A stretch of 30,053 nt of DNA from a virus, in IMG/VR virus record IMGVR_UViG_3300033153_005141, positions 1 through 30,053 of that record. One strand, given 5' to 3'. The translations under genes were made by a program, and so were the position numbers. The notes below the pieces were generated by a model, which was given only the letters and a program-made list of their open reading frames with translations, did not search any database and was not told the origin of the DNA. Positions 29,209 to 30,053 of this stretch are shown piece after piece. Numbering within the stretch: position 1 is the first letter of the stretch; every line of letters begins with the position of its first letter.

Positions 29209-29334
29209 ATGCCTAAAAAACCAGAATATATTTATAATACTAGAGGCGGTAGAACTGTTCGCCTTAAAATAAAAGACAAAAAAGTCGTGGCAGTTAAACC
29301 TGATTATATTAATAAAGAAACAAAATTAAAATGA
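29209..29334 (+). CDS. 41-residue basic peptide
   Basis: From ATG 29209: MPKKPEYIYNTRGGRTVRLK, then a short lysine-rich strand-type tail. It starts 2 nt after the fibre stop and ends in an ATGA overlap with the signal-peptide protein. The GGRTVRLKIKDKKVVAVKP segment reads as a beta hairpin. No family is recognised. Confidence 0.5.
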   Translation: MPKKPEYIYNTRGGRTVRLKIKDKKVVAVKPDYINKETKLK

Positions 29335-30053
29335 AAAAACTAATTATAGGAATAATAATAGGAGCTATTCTTTTTTCAGCAACTGCAGTATTAGCTGACA
29401 GAGGATTTTGGTTTTATAATGGAACAATTCTTAGACCAATACTTAATACTTGGAATATAGATATAGGTTCTGGTAATTTTACCACCACAGGCACAATATC
29501 AGATGGAGTATTAACTATATCAGATGGCTCTATAACTTCTGCCGTTAATGGGACTTTTTCTGGAACACTTCAAGCCGAACAACTCACCTCAACAGATGAC
29601 GCTACTATTACAGATTTGCTTTCAGGAGCAAGAGCCCATTTTACCGCTACTTCTGAAACAATGGATACTCTAAGACTGAAAGCTACTACTTCTATTGGTT
29701 CAATTACCTTCACAGGCACGGGTGATGATGATATGTCTACAAGCGGGACATATATTGGCACATCTAATACAGACTTTTATGTTGAAATAGATGGCACAGG
29801 TAATCCTAATACTTTTAAGTGGTCTAACGATGGCGGAGGGTCATTTGAAGCCACAGGAGTAGCAATTACAAAGGCGGCTCAATCATTAGAAAATGATGTA
29901 TCTATTACTTTTGTTGATGATGATAGTCACAATATGGGCGATAAATGGGAGTTTACCGCTAATGCTTATTCAGGCAATCTTTTAGAGTTTATGAATGTGT
30001 CAGGAAATGTTCGGGGCTACGCTACTGACCAGACACTTGTTTTAGACGCAATG
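29331..30053 (+). CDS. Signal-peptide-bearing fibre-domain protein (partial)
   Basis: Open through the right edge, at least 241 residues. Residues 1-22 (MKKLIIGIIIGAILFSATAVL then A) form a textbook Sec signal peptide: basic start, hydrophobic core and an Ala-x-Ala-like cleavage site before DRGFWF. The exported part is Thr/Ser/Gly-rich beta repeats, including a DGTGNPNTFKWSNDGGGSFE and a following SLENDVSITF-type domain known from phage fibre or adhesin proteins. Export of a fibre-type protein is unusual for a virion component; it may be a secreted or surface factor. Confidence 0.6.
   Translation, partial: MKKLIIGIIIGAILFSATAVLADRGFWFYNGTILRPILNTWNIDIGSGNFTTTGTISDGVLTISDGSITSAVNGTFSGTLQAEQLTSTDDATITDLLSGARAHFTATSETMDTLRLKATTSIGSITFTGTGDDDMSTSGTYIGTSNTDFYVEIDGTGNPNTFKWSNDGGGSFEATGVAITKAAQSLENDVSITFVDDDSHNMGDKWEFTANAYSGNLLEFMNVSGNVRGYATDQTLVLDAM

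Noticed and set aside
1-30053. Stop-codon recoding (as in some crAss-like or CPR phages)
   Set aside because: TAA, TAG and TGA all end genes with normal lengths and overlaps.
1-30053. CRISPR array or insertion sequence
   Set aside because: No regularly spaced direct repeats and no transposase-like ORF are visible.

Overview
The window is a 30 kb stretch of an AT-rich tailed-phage (or prophage) genome, best matched by a podovirus-like virion plan. From about 6.4 kb rightward on the + strand the order is TerS, TerL, GroES, GroEL, portal, scaffold-like, decoration-like, major capsid, small virion proteins, connector/adaptor, tail nozzle-like protein, fibre-like protein, LysM-bearing virion protein, two ejection-protein candidates and fibre genes running off the right edge. 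All three stop codons are used normally, so there is no sign of stop-codon recoding. Most + strand starts have no Shine-Dalgarno sequence and sit after A/T-rich leaders, yet several promoters match the sigma-70 consensus. The host cannot be named from this window: it would be a low-GC bacterium with sigma-70-like promoters and weak Shine-Dalgarno use.

Left arm (1-5434, - strand): a dense run of short, mostly overlapping early genes. It contains a winged-helix replication-initiator-like protein nearest the promoter, a Cas4/RecB-type PD-(D/E)XK exonuclease, a candidate ssDNA-binding protein, a SWIM zinc-finger protein, and many tiny proteins with CxxC zinc motifs. Several are under 60 residues. 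A divergent promoter pair lies at 5532-5624.

Middle non-coding block (5435-6443): leftward promoter with a structured leader, rightward promoter, a candidate structured RNA of about 300 nt (tRNA-like closing helices, two GAAA-capped hairpins, terminator-like end), a 51-residue membrane miniprotein, then a second candidate structured RNA upstream of the terminase genes.

Right arm (6444-30053): packaging, chaperonin and virion genes. Two free-standing endonuclease genes, a DUF559/Vsr-like PD-(D/E)XK protein at 15534 and a NUMOD3-HNH protein at 23731, interrupt the virion operon. A small - strand cluster of micro-genes (27122-27464) lies between the ejection and fibre genes, behind a 400-nt non-coding block with divergent promoter-like sequences.

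The most unusual feature is a recurring RNA design. Most + strand gaps longer than about 60 nt in the virion operon, and the leader of the early operon, hold interleaved helices in the order a-b-a'-b' (H-type pseudoknot topology or mutually exclusive helices). At several of them a promoter-like -10 box is placed so that the predicted first transcribed base falls within about three nucleotides of the first helix. At the HNH gene a perfect TTGACA-N17-TATAAT promoter overlaps the 5' arm of a 13-bp inverted repeat whose 3' arm abuts the start codon, a layout like the promoter-in-hairpin control of T4 homing-endonuclease genes. All structures were found by reading the sequence, not by folding software or covariation.
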